From: Streptomyces sp. NBC_00464
GTDB lineage: Bacteria; Actinomycetota; Actinomycetes; Streptomycetales; Streptomycetaceae
Length of the DNA stretch: 64,000 nucleotides
Assembly (NCBI RefSeq): GCF_036013915.1
Contig: NZ_CP107899.1
Location: 7,778,001 to 7,842,000, forward strand
Direction of reading: 5' to 3'
This document shows, piece after piece, positions 25,874 to 34,429 of the stretch. The position numbers and the translations under genes are program-made. The stretch's first letter is position 1. Each line of letters starts with the position of its first letter. The notes under the pieces are model-generated. The model saw nothing but the letters and a program-made list of their open reading frames with translations. It ran no database searches and was not told the origin of the DNA.

Positions 25874-28800
25874 TGACCGGGACCGCGCGGATGTGCCCCC
25901 AGTGCCCCGAACCACCGCCGGACGGCGCGGCCTTCTGCCCCCGGTGCGGAACCGCCTGTGTGGCCGCGGCCGGTTCCGCGACGGCCGAGGAACGCCGGGT
26001 GGTGACCGTGGTCTTCTGCGACCTCGTCGGATCCACGGCGCTGTCCGGGCGGCTCGACCCGGAGACGCTGCGCACCGTCACGCTCCGGTACTTCGCCCTG
26101 ATGCGGGCCCGGATCGAGGAACACGGCGGCACGGTGGAGAAGTTCATCGGTGACGCCGTGATGGCGGTCTTCGGGGTTCCCGCACGCCACGAGGACGACG
26201 CCCACCGGGCCCTGGCCGCCGCCCGCGGGATGGTCACCGGCCTCGACGGCCTCAATGCCGAGCTGGAACGGGAGCACGGGGTGCGGCTCGCCGTCCGCAT
26301 CGGAGTGAACACCGGAGAGGTCGTGGTGAGCGTCGATCCCGCCGCCCGGCAGGCCCTGGTCTCCGGGGAGGTCGTCAACATCGGCGCCCGGCTCGAACAG
26401 CATGCCGGCGAGGGCGAGATCCTGATCGGCCCCGCCACGCTGCGCGCCGCCGGGCCCTCGGCGGTCACCGAATCCGCCGGATCGCTGTCCCTCAAGGGGG
26501 TCGATGCTCCCGTCCCGGCCCACCGCCTGGTCGCGCTGCACGAGGACGACCCCGAGCGGGTCCGCCGCTTCGACACCCCGTTCATCGGCCGTGAGCAGGA
26601 ACTGGCCGAACTCCGCCTGCTGTTGAGCAAGCTGGCGGCGGAGCCCCGTTCACATCTGGTGACCGTGTACGGCGAGGCAGGCCTCGGCAAGACGCGCCTG
26701 CTGCGCGAATGGCTGAGGGACTGCCCGGCGTACGGCGAGGGCCGGTGCCGTCCGTACGGCGAGACCGGCACCCTTTCGCCGCTCGCCGAAGCGGTACGCC
26801 AGGTGCTGGAAAGCGTCGGGGAGGAAGCCGGACTGGCGGGGCTGCCGGCACACGAGCGAACGGAGGCCGAGCAGGCGCTGCGCCTGCTGCGGGCCGGTCT
26901 GCTCGCGGACGGGACACCCAGCCCCTCCGCCGACGACACCCTCATGGCGCTGGCGTGCCTGCTGGACGGCCTGTCCCGCGAGCGGCCCGTGGTGCTCGTA
27001 CTGGACGACTGCCACTGGGCTTGTGCGCCGCTGCTCGACATGGCGGACCGGTTGCTGGACGAGCTGGACCGCTCGGCCGTCGCCCTGGTGTGCGCCGCGC
27101 GTCCCGAGCTGCTGGAGACCCACCCCGGCTGGGGCAGCGGCCGCATGCGTTCCGCTTCGCTGATGCTCACACCGCTCACGCGGGAGGAGGCCGCCGTACT
27201 CGCCGGTGAGCTGGTCGAGGTGGCTGCCCACCGGCAGGGCCTGCTGGAGGGCACCCTCGACCGCGCGGAGGGCAACCCGCTGTACCTGGAACACCTGACA
27301 GCGATGGCGGCCGAGTGCGACGACCTGCCGCTCACCGTGCATGCCCTGCTCGGCGCGCGCATCGACGCGCTGCCGCCCGAGGAGCGGACCCTGCTTCAAC
27401 TGGCCGCCGTCCTGGGACGCGAGTTCCGTCGCGCCGATCTGACGGAACTCGCCACCGCCGAGCACTCCGCCCCCGCGGAGTCCGCTGCCGGCCTGCTGCG
27501 CGGTCTCGTGCGACGGAGGCTCATCGAGGCCGGGGGCCGTACCCCGTCCGCGAGCGCCGTGCTCCGGTTCGGGAGCGCTCTGGTGCAGGAGACCGCCTAC
27601 CGGGGGATGGCCAAGAAGGTACGCGCCCGGCGGCACGAGCACGCTGCCCGTGTGCTCGTCGGGCACGAGGCGGGTGACGCGGCCGTCGGCACGCACCTGG
27701 CCCGCGCCCACCGTCTGCTCACCGAACTGGGGATGCACGACGACGGCACCGACCTGCTGCGTACGCGTGCCGCCGGCCTGCTCATCCGGGCCGGCGCCGC
27801 CGCTCTGGCACGCTCCGACCTGCCGTGGGCCGACGACCTCCTCACGCAGGGGCTGGACCTGGTGGCGCCCGGAGAGCCCGCCGCCGCCGAGGCCGCCCGC
27901 AGGCTCGGCGAGACGAAGGTCGCCCGCGGCGAGCCGGTGCGCGGCCGGGAGCTGCTGGCAGGCGCCCTCGAATCGGCGGAGCGGGCCGGTGACCGGCTGG
28001 GTGCCGCCCATGCCCGGCTCGCCCTCACCGCACTCGATCCGCGGCACGGCTCGGCGGCCGGCGTGGCCGAGGCCGCGCTCGCGCTGTTCACGGTGGCGGG
28101 CGACGACCAGGGCATCGCGCGTGCCTGCGTCCGCATCGCCCAGGACCGCCAGCGGCGCGGACGGCACGCGGAGGCCGAGGCACTGCTGTGCCGGGCCCTG
28201 GACCATGCCGACCGCGCCGACGCCGAACCCGAACGGGCCCTGGCGCTCGGCGCGGTCGGCATCTCCTTGTGGCGGGGCCCGACCCCGGTCGCGTGTGCCG
28301 TGGACCGCTGCGAGGAGCTGCTGGCGGCCCACGGCGCAGGCCGGCCGACCGTCCGGGCCACCCTGGCCTGCCCGCTGGCCGTGCTCCTCGCACTCCAGGG
28401 CCGCCACGACGAGGCACGCGAGCGGCTGGCCGAGGCGGCCCGGCTCGCCGACGGCCTCGGCTACGCCGAAAGCGCGCTGTTCGTCCCGCTGTTCGCCGCC
28501 GAGGTCGAGGCCCTGACCGGTACGCCGGACCGCAGACTCGCCCTGCTGGACGAGGCCGCCCGCGCCGGCCGTGAACTCGGCGCCACCGGTGCGCTGCCCG
28601 GCATCGCCCGCGAACGGGCCCGCATCCTGCTGGACCGGGGCGAGCCGGCACCGGCGCTCGCCCTGCCGGATCCCCAGGAGGCCGGTCTGCCCCCGGCGGA
28701 GTCCGCCGACGCGGACGGACTGCGGGCCCGGGCCCTCGCACTCACCGGGGAGCCGGTCGCCGCGCGCGTCTGCGCTGACCGCGCGGCCGTCGCGGCCGGG

Positions 28801-29037
28801 GACACGGACTCCCCGGCCGTCCGCGGCACCGCGGCACTCGACCGCGCGCACACGCTCCGCACCCTGGCTCTCCCCGGCGACGCGGTGCGTGAGGCGCGTG
28901 CGGCGGAGCGGCACTTCGCAGCCAAGGGCCACCGGCTCGGCGCGGACCGCGCGGCCGCGTTCGCCGACGACAGCGCGGCCGCGGCCGCGGCCGCGCGCAC
29001 CGACCGCCCGGCCGGGCGGAAAGGCAGGACCACATGA
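25873..29037 (+). CDS. Class III nucleotide cyclase domain - AAA ATPase - TPR protein
   Basis: This 1054-aa protein has an N-terminal zinc-ribbon-like segment with CPQC and FCPRCGTAC. The class III adenylate/guanylate cyclase domain (about 42-215) has both metal Asp residues (D50 in FCDLVGST, D94 in FIGDAVM) and the N169/R173 pair in VVNIGARLEQ, so it may be active. An ATPase of the large LuxR/MalT type follows, with P-loop GEAGLGKT (267-274) and Walker B-like VLVLDDCHW, then a long Ala-rich TPR-like region. No HTH is seen at the end. The start overlaps the 69-aa gene by one base. It is probably a cytosolic signal or energy-dependent regulator of the operon. Confidence 0.82.
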   Translation: MTGTARMCPQCPEPPPDGAAFCPRCGTACVAAAGSATAEERRVVTVVFCDLVGSTALSGRLDPETLRTVTLRYFALMRARIEEHGGTVEKFIGDAVMAVFGVPARHEDDAHRALAAARGMVTGLDGLNAELEREHGVRLAVRIGVNTGEVVVSVDPAARQALVSGEVVNIGARLEQHAGEGEILIGPATLRAAGPSAVTESAGSLSLKGVDAPVPAHRLVALHEDDPERVRRFDTPFIGREQELAELRLLLSKLAAEPRSHLVTVYGEAGLGKTRLLREWLRDCPAYGEGRCRPYGETGTLSPLAEAVRQVLESVGEEAGLAGLPAHERTEAEQALRLLRAGLLADGTPSPSADDTLMALACLLDGLSRERPVVLVLDDCHWACAPLLDMADRLLDELDRSAVALVCAARPELLETHPGWGSGRMRSASLMLTPLTREEAAVLAGELVEVAAHRQGLLEGTLDRAEGNPLYLEHLTAMAAECDDLPLTVHALLGARIDALPPEERTLLQLAAVLGREFRRADLTELATAEHSAPAESAAGLLRGLVRRRLIEAGGRTPSASAVLRFGSALVQETAYRGMAKKVRARRHEHAARVLVGHEAGDAAVGTHLARAHRLLTELGMHDDGTDLLRTRAAGLLIRAGAAALARSDLPWADDLLTQGLDLVAPGEPAAAEAARRLGETKVARGEPVRGRELLAGALESAERAGDRLGAAHARLALTALDPRHGSAAGVAEAALALFTVAGDDQGIARACVRIAQDRQRRGRHAEAEALLCRALDHADRADAEPERALALGAVGISLWRGPTPVACAVDRCEELLAAHGAGRPTVRATLACPLAVLLALQGRHDEARERLAEAARLADGLGYAESALFVPLFAAEVEALTGTPDRRLALLDEAARAGRELGATGALPGIARERARILLDRGEPAPALALPDPQEAGLPPAESADADGLRARALALTGEPVAARVCADRAAVAAGDTDSPAVRGTAALDRAHTLRTLALPGDAVREARAAERHFAAKGHRLGADRAAAFADDSAAAAAAARTDRPAGRKGRTT

Positions 29038-29894
29038 CCATCGGGACGGCAGGGGGGCTCACCTGGAGCCTGCGCGACCGTACCCCCGAGGACCTCACGA
29101 TGCTCGCCGACACGGTGCCGGCCCTGCCCGCCGATCCGTCGGCGTGGTCGGACGGCGCAGGGGTGCGCGTGTGTGTCGTCGACACCGGGGTGGAATGCGG
29201 TCACTCCGCGGTCGGCACGGTGCAGGGCTCCTACGAGGTGGCACCCGCCCCCGACGGGACCCTGCGGGTCGTCGACAGCGGTCCGCTGCCCGACGGCGCC
29301 GGCGACGGCTGCGGGCACGGAACGGCCTGTGCCGGAATCGTCAGGCGCGTGGCGCCGGGCTGTGACCTGTACAGCGTACGAGTGCTGGGCGAGGGCTTCA
29401 CCGGCAGCGGCGACGCCCTGCTCACCGGGCTGCGCTGGGCCGTCGACCAGGGCTTCGACGTGGTCAACCTCAGCCTGTCCACGACCCGTCCGAAGTTCCT
29501 CGAAACCCTGCGGTCGCTGGCCGACCAGGCGTTCTTCTCCGGGACCACGCTGGTGGCGTCGGCCCACAACACACCGGTGGAGAGCTTCCCCTGGCGGTTC
29601 TCGTCCGTCATCTCGGTCGGTACACATCGCGAGGACGACTCCGGGCTCTTCCTCTACAACCCCGCACCACCCGTGGAGTTCTTCGCACCCGGCCAGAACG
29701 TGCAGGTGGCCTGGACGGGCGGCCGGACCATCCGCACCACGGGGAACAGCTTCGCCACCCCCTTCATCAGCGGGCTGTGCGCTCGACTGCTTGGCAGCCG
29801 ACCGAAGCTGACGCCGTTTCAGATCAAGCACGCGCTCTACCTCTCCGCCGCGAACGTACGTATCGGCGCACCAGAAACCCGAGGTGAATCATGA
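29034..29894 (+). CDS. S8 family (subtilisin-like) serine peptidase, cytosolic
   Basis: This 286-aa subtilase has a complete triad: D50 in VVDTGVE, H95 in GHGTACAG, S239 in GNSFATPF. The oxyanion Asn is N179 in VASAHNTP. There is no signal peptide and no inhibitor-like propeptide, so it should act inside the cell. Its ATG overlaps the stop of the cyclase/AAA gene. In RiPP operons such peptidases cut leader peptides, so it could process the 69-aa product. A regulatory protease working with the large ATPase is the alternative. Confidence 0.88.
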   Translation: MTIGTAGGLTWSLRDRTPEDLTMLADTVPALPADPSAWSDGAGVRVCVVDTGVECGHSAVGTVQGSYEVAPAPDGTLRVVDSGPLPDGAGDGCGHGTACAGIVRRVAPGCDLYSVRVLGEGFTGSGDALLTGLRWAVDQGFDVVNLSLSTTRPKFLETLRSLADQAFFSGTTLVASAHNTPVESFPWRFSSVISVGTHREDDSGLFLYNPAPPVEFFAPGQNVQVAWTGGRTIRTTGNSFATPFISGLCARLLGSRPKLTPFQIKHALYLSAANVRIGAPETRGES

Positions 29895-30502
29895 GCCAGT
29901 CCCACGGCCTCGTCCCCGCCACCGACGTGGGCCCAGCGACACAGGCCGGCAGTGCGGAGCGCGACCTGCTGCAGTCCGTCGTCGAGACCGCGCGGGCCAT
30001 CTTCGGCGCGGCGGCCAGCTCCGTCCTGCTGCACGACCGGGACGCCGACGAACTGGTCTTCCAGGCGGTGGCCGGGGAGGGCGAGGAGTCCCTCGTGGGT
30101 TCCCGGTTCCCCGCCGGCCGGGGGCTGGCGGGCTGGGTGCTCGTCTCGGGTGAGCCGATGGTCGCGGACGACCTGAGGAAGCAGGGCATGTTCGCCCGGG
30201 ACGTCGCGACATCGACCGGGTATGTGCCGGACGCGCTGATGGCGGCGCCGCTGGCGCACCGCGACCGGGTGCTCGGGGTGCTCGAAGTGCTCGACCCCGT
30301 CGAGCAGTCCAGGTCCAGCCTCTCCGAACTCGACCTGCTCGCCCTCTTTGCCCGCCAGGCCGCGGCGGCCCTCGCCATCGTCACCGAACGGCGGCGCGAG
30401 GAGACGGCGCCGGAGGTTCGCGCACGGGGCCTGGAACTGGTGGAAGCGTTGCGGGACGTGCTGCTCGACGGGATGTCGCCGCCGGCCCGGCACGGCGGTT
30501 GA
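29891..30502 (+). CDS. GAF domain-containing protein
   Basis: This 203-aa protein is a single GAF domain (about 25-165): ASSVLLHDRDADELVFQAV, then FPAGRGLAGWVL and a VLGVLEVLDP strand, followed by a coiled helix. There is no output domain, so it presumably senses a small ligand and works through a partner. The ATG overlaps the subtilase stop (ATGA). It is the last gene of the operon; a 16-bp hairpin terminator follows. With the cyclase domain two genes upstream, a cyclic nucleotide is a possible ligand, but this is speculation. Confidence 0.8.
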   Translation: MSQSHGLVPATDVGPATQAGSAERDLLQSVVETARAIFGAAASSVLLHDRDADELVFQAVAGEGEESLVGSRFPAGRGLAGWVLVSGEPMVADDLRKQGMFARDVATSTGYVPDALMAAPLAHRDRVLGVLEVLDPVEQSRSSLSELDLLALFARQAAAALAIVTERRREETAPEVRARGLELVEALRDVLLDGMSPPARHGG

Positions 30503-30574
30503 GGCGTCGGCGCCGGCGTGCCGCCGATTCCACGATGCCGACGGTCCTGCGGATCCTCCAGCCGCCGGTCTGCA

Positions 30575-30612
30575 CGCCTACCCGGCCGCTGCGAGGAGCG
30601 GCCGGGTAGGCG
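30575..30612 (+). terminator. Strong hairpin terminator
   Basis: CGCCTACCCGGCCGCT pairs perfectly with AGCGGCCGGGTAGGCG (16 bp) around GCGAGG. It ends the radical SAM / subtilase / GAF operon. Confidence 0.85.
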
Positions 30613-30663
30613 CGCAGACCGGGAACGAGGCATCTCCCAGGCCGCCGCCGGTGGTGCGGGCGA

Positions 30664-30930
30664 TCAGGACCGTACGGAAGAGGGCGGGCTCTCCTGTGGC
30701 AGGCGTGCGCGGAGGGCGGCAGCGAGGTCCTCGGCCCGGGGAGAGCCGGATGCGGAGTGCCTGGTGACCTGCTCCGCGGCCGCCCGCTGTACTCGCGTAC
30801 GCGGTTCCAGCAGGCCGCCGCGCTCGCGGGTGTCCAGATCCTCACCGGCGTCGACGCGGTCCGTTGCGTCGAGCAGGTCGCGCGTCTCGTCGAGGGTGAA
30901 GCCGAGCGGCTTCATGCGGCGGATGACCAT
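30664..30930 (-). pseudogene. MerR regulator fragment (C-terminal part, decayed)
   Basis: The frame begins MVIRRMKPLGFTLDE and ends ARLPQESPP. It matches the C-terminal part, from about residue 53, of the intact MerR regulator encoded at 50966-51385 in this window. The DNA-binding half is missing: similarity stops sharply near 30930, just after the GATGACCATGAG stretch shared by both loci. The middle has changed reading frame (RTRVQR against RVREYE). It cannot bind DNA as a MerR protein. It probably marks a past recombination between the two clusters on its sides. Confidence 0.7.
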
Positions 30931-30948
30931 GAGCCCCGCGCCCTCTGG

Positions 30949-32328
30949 TCACTGGGCGCTCCCTCGAGGAGCGGCGGGCAGCGACTCGTCCGGTGCGGCG
31001 GCCGGCTCGGGGCCGGCCTCCCCGGAGGCGTCCCCGCGCGGGAGAGCGGTCCAGGCGTAGACGCCGGACAGGACGACGAGCGCGCCGGACATCGCGAAGA
31101 CAGTATCGACGGGGCCGAACCGGATACCGGCGAAGGAGCCCCCGACGTCCCGCAACGCGGAGCTGGCGAGCCAGCCGGACAGCACGGCGGAGAGCATCGA
31201 CGCCAGCCGTGTCACCGGGTAGAACACGGAAACCACGCGGCCCCGGTACTCGGCAGGCGCGGCGTCGAGCAGGAGCGGCGCCATCGCCGTGTTCAGCATG
31301 GTGAGTGGAACGGTGAAGACGAAGAGCAGGACGACGCCTCCGACGAATCCGGTCTGCCGGGAGTAGACGAACAGCAGGAGGCCGCTCACGATCAGGCCCG
31401 CCCAGGTGGTGCGGCTCGCCCCGATCCACTGCACCACACGCCCGGCGCACAGCGCGCCGACGATGCCGCCCAGCCCCATGGCCGTGCCGATGTAGCCGTA
31501 GAGGTGGACGGGCATATGGAGGTTGTCGGTCGCGAAGAAGATGTTCAGGGTGCTCAGGGCGCCGGTCCCGAACTGGCCGATGACGGCGAGCACGGTCAGC
31601 GCGACCAGGAATCTACTGCGCCGGAAGAAGCGGATGCCCGCCGTGAACTCCCTCAGCAGGCTGCTGGGTTGAGAGGTGGATCCGCTGTCGGGCTTTCCGG
31701 CTCCGGCCACTTGGCGGTCCGCCCCGATGGAGCGGATCACGACATACGACACCGCGTACGACAGTGCGTTGAGGAGCAGCGCCCACTGGAGGCCGGCGGT
31801 GAGGAGCAGCGGCGCGGCCAGGGGCGGCCCGATGATCCAGGCGGTCTGGGCGGTGGCCTGGGCGATGCCGGCCGCCCGCGCACGGTCGGCCTCCCCGGTC
31901 ACCAGATCACCGATGACCGAGAAGCGTGCCGGGGTGAAGAACTGGCTTGTCGCGTTGAGCGTCAGGACGGTCGCGTAGACGATCGCCAGCCAGACCCCGA
32001 CCGGGAGGGCGTCGAGCGGCAGGAAGGACAAGGCGGTCAGCACGGCCACCAGCCCGCCGCGGACCGCCTCGGTGCGGAGCATCGTGCGGCGCTTGTCCCA
32101 GCGGTCGACGAACACGCCCGCGAGCGGACCGATGATCAGGACGGAGATGCCCGTCGCCAGCAGGATGCCACTGACCGCCATCGGTGCCCAGCTCTGGTCC
32201 TTCGCCAGCACGGTGGCCACCCACAGCACCAGGGTGGTGCTGAAGACGGCGTCCCCGACGGACGAGACCGCCTGCCCGAACCAGAGCCGGGTGTAGTCGC
32301 GGTTGATGAGTACCAGACGTGGTGTCAT
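30949..32328 (-). CDS. MFS transporter
   Basis: This 459-aa protein has about twelve hydrophobic helices and MFS loop motifs: RDYTRLWFGQAVSSVGDAVF at the first helix and VFVDRWDKRRTM after helix 2, as in MFS_3/macrolide-type exporters. The C-terminal tail is Pro/Ala-rich. The ATG at 32328 overlaps the stop of the DUF6895-like gene. It is the last gene of the minus-strand RiPP-like operon, so the likely role is export of, or self-resistance to, the finished product. Confidence 0.88.
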   Translation of the reverse strand: MTPRLVLINRDYTRLWFGQAVSSVGDAVFSTTLVLWVATVLAKDQSWAPMAVSGILLATGISVLIIGPLAGVFVDRWDKRRTMLRTEAVRGGLVAVLTALSFLPLDALPVGVWLAIVYATVLTLNATSQFFTPARFSVIGDLVTGEADRARAAGIAQATAQTAWIIGPPLAAPLLLTAGLQWALLLNALSYAVSYVVIRSIGADRQVAGAGKPDSGSTSQPSSLLREFTAGIRFFRRSRFLVALTVLAVIGQFGTGALSTLNIFFATDNLHMPVHLYGYIGTAMGLGGIVGALCAGRVVQWIGASRTTWAGLIVSGLLLFVYSRQTGFVGGVVLLFVFTVPLTMLNTAMAPLLLDAAPAEYRGRVVSVFYPVTRLASMLSAVLSGWLASSALRDVGGSFAGIRFGPVDTVFAMSGALVVLSGVYAWTALPRGDASGEAGPEPAAAPDESLPAAPRGSAQ

Positions 32329-33239
32329 GACGCCCTCTCCGACGAGACGATCAGGGCCATCAGGGCGGTTACCAGGGTCGTGTGGTAAGCCTTGCTGAAG
32401 AAATCCGCAGCCGTGTCCGATCCCGACGCCCTGAGTGCGGCCGACCGGCCGGGTATCGAGCCGTCGGGCAGTTGGGCCCGTGCGAGGCACTCCGCGGCCG
32501 CGGCTCCCGAAGGTGTACGCAGCGGATCGGTGCCCAGGATGAACTCCGTGAGGAGGAGCTCTGCGGCCAGGTCCCACCGGTCATGCGCGACGCAGTGGTC
32601 CAGCATGCGGCGGACCAGGTCCCGTGCGTGCGCCGTGACGTCGCCGGTCAGCCCGGGGTCGGTCCGGCCGAAGTCGCTGAGATAGAAGGCGGTGTGCGTC
32701 AGGGCGTACGCCTGCGGGGCCGCGAGCGGCTCCGTGTGCCCGGGTTCCGCGGCTTCCGGCTCAGGGGCCGGGTGCGCGACGAGCGGGCTGAGCGGGACGA
32801 GGCCGGCGTACGGCTCGATCCCGTGGCGGACACCGGCCTTGTCCGCGTAGTAGCGGATCTCGATGCGCTGGTACGCGGACTTCCCGTGCGGCGAGAGGAA
32901 GCCGGGGCTCAGCCGCATCGGCGTGCCGTCGATCCCGGCGGGGGCGAGTGCCGTGTAGATCAGCCAGTACGAGGACGCGTGCCCGGGGTGGACGTCGAAG
33001 AGGTCCGGGAAGTCCGGACGCTGCCAGAGTGCCCGGACCAGGTCGGCAGCCCCCGCCAGCGAGCCGGGGGCGCTGTCCAGACGTGCCGCGCAGTGGCAGA
33101 GCAGCGCCAGTTCCAGTGCCGCCTTCGCCTTTGTGTGCGTTGCCGACGGGGCGCTCGACGAGTACGGGTCGAAGTGGTCCAGGCTTCCCCCCAGCCAGTC
33201 GAGCGCGCCGTCGGAGAGCCGGTCGAGTGGGGAGGCCAT
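32325..33239 (-). CDS. DUF6895-like protein, paralogue 1
   Basis: This 304-aa protein of unknown function shares a signature with the gene at 34426-35388: HT-x-F-x-LS-(D/E)-FG-x2-DPGL (here THTAFYLSDFGRTDPGL), then TPSGAA, DG-x-IPG and AY-x2-TL-x-TAL near the end. I link this pattern to DUF6895 from memory. It looks all-helical with no signal or membrane segment. The two copies flank the radical SAM gene and all are coupled, which suggests that they work with that enzyme on the peptide, perhaps as a heterodimer. Confidence 0.65.
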   Translation of the reverse strand: MASPLDRLSDGALDWLGGSLDHFDPYSSSAPSATHTKAKAALELALLCHCAARLDSAPGSLAGAADLVRALWQRPDFPDLFDVHPGHASSYWLIYTALAPAGIDGTPMRLSPGFLSPHGKSAYQRIEIRYYADKAGVRHGIEPYAGLVPLSPLVAHPAPEPEAAEPGHTEPLAAPQAYALTHTAFYLSDFGRTDPGLTGDVTAHARDLVRRMLDHCVAHDRWDLAAELLLTEFILGTDPLRTPSGAAAAECLARAQLPDGSIPGRSAALRASGSDTAADFFSKAYHTTLVTALMALIVSSERAS

Positions 33240-33241
33240 GG

Positions 33242-34429
33242 CTACAGGCGCCCCGTCTCGTCCAGGTGGTCGAGGAGTGCCGTGTCGACGGTGTCGCGGA
33301 ACTCCGCGATGGCCCGTGCGCCCTCGTCGTAGCGGTAGAGATCCTCACAGGCGATCCAGCGGTCGTCGGCCTTCGCGCCGGACACGTATCCGTCGGCGAC
33401 CGTGCCGACTTCCCAGTCGGACTTGCCCGCTGTCTCCCAGCAGCTGGAGAGGGTCCCGTCCGCACTGACCACCGCCCCGTAGCGTCCGCCGGAGTGACCG
33501 CAGGTGGTGCAGGGCCGGCGGGCACCGGGGCGGGTCACGGTGAAGCCGAGGCCGAGAGCCCGGCGCTGCCACCGGACGAAGGCGGCCGAGAGCTCGCCCG
33601 TGCGCAGGTCGTTGGCGTATCCGATGCCGACGTCGCCGACCCGGGCGAAGTACAGCGTGCACCGGGCGGGGTCGAGCGCGGCAGCGAGCCGGTCGATCAG
33701 GCTGTCGATCCCGTGGATGTTCTCCTGGGAGACGTTGACCCGCAGGGTCCACCGGACCGGTGCGGCCTCGGAGGCCCCGACGATGTTGCCGATGATCGTG
33801 TCGAAGGTCCCGCCGCCGTCCGCCCTGCCGGTCCGGATCCGGTCGTGGTCGGGGCGGTCGCCGTCGAAGGTGACCTGGACGGAGTCGAGTCCGAGTTCGG
33901 TGAGCTGCCGCGCCAGCCGCGGGGTGAGCAGCGTGGCGTTGGAGATCATCCAGGCCGACGTCTGCCCGATGTCCGCGGCCCGCTCCAGCAGTTCCAGACA
34001 GCCGCGCGGGTTGAGCAGGGGCTCTCCGCCGAAAAGGAGGATCCTCAGCCTCTCCAGGTCGGCGGCGGCCATCTGCCGTCGGGTGAAGTCGAGGACCGAG
34101 GTGATCGTCTTCGAGGTGAGCCGGCTCCGGGCGATCCGGGGCGGGCGTCCGCCGCCCGCCGGGTCCTGGGCGGTGTTCTGGAAGCAGTATCCGCAGCCCA
34201 GGTTGCAATGGGTGCTGGTGAGGACGGTCAGCGAGTAGGAACGGACCGGACTGGCGGCGAACAGTCCCTTCTCGTCCAGCCAGCGCTCCGTCTCGGGCAG
34301 CAGCGCCCCTTCGGCGGTGAGGTGCCGGGAGCCGAGGCGGGCGATGCCCCCGGCACCTAGGAACCACCAGTTCCGCTTGCCTCGCAGGAGGCGCTCGCCC
34401 CCGGTACGGGTCACTTGGTCAAGGCTCAT
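33242..34429 (-). CDS. Radical SAM/SPASM peptide maturase
   Basis: This 395-aa enzyme has cluster ligands C75-x3-C79-x2-C82 in CNLGCGYC and the GGEP motif in LLFGGEPLLN. Its SPASM domain has C307-x2-C310, C330 and C361 (CTTCGHSG, LSSCWETAG, IACEDL), which fits auxiliary Fe-S clusters. This is the layout of enzymes that form C-S, C-C or C-O bonds or epimers in ribosomal peptides. The ATG at 34429 overlaps the stop of the upstream gene, and the next gene begins 2 bp after its own stop. The 42-aa peptide at 36856 in the same operon is the probable substrate. Confidence 0.9.
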   Translation of the reverse strand: MSLDQVTRTGGERLLRGKRNWWFLGAGGIARLGSRHLTAEGALLPETERWLDEKGLFAASPVRSYSLTVLTSTHCNLGCGYCFQNTAQDPAGGGRPPRIARSRLTSKTITSVLDFTRRQMAAADLERLRILLFGGEPLLNPRGCLELLERAADIGQTSAWMISNATLLTPRLARQLTELGLDSVQVTFDGDRPDHDRIRTGRADGGGTFDTIIGNIVGASEAAPVRWTLRVNVSQENIHGIDSLIDRLAAALDPARCTLYFARVGDVGIGYANDLRTGELSAAFVRWQRRALGLGFTVTRPGARRPCTTCGHSGGRYGAVVSADGTLSSCWETAGKSDWEVGTVADGYVSGAKADDRWIACEDLYRYDEGARAIAEFRDTVDTALLDHLDETGRL

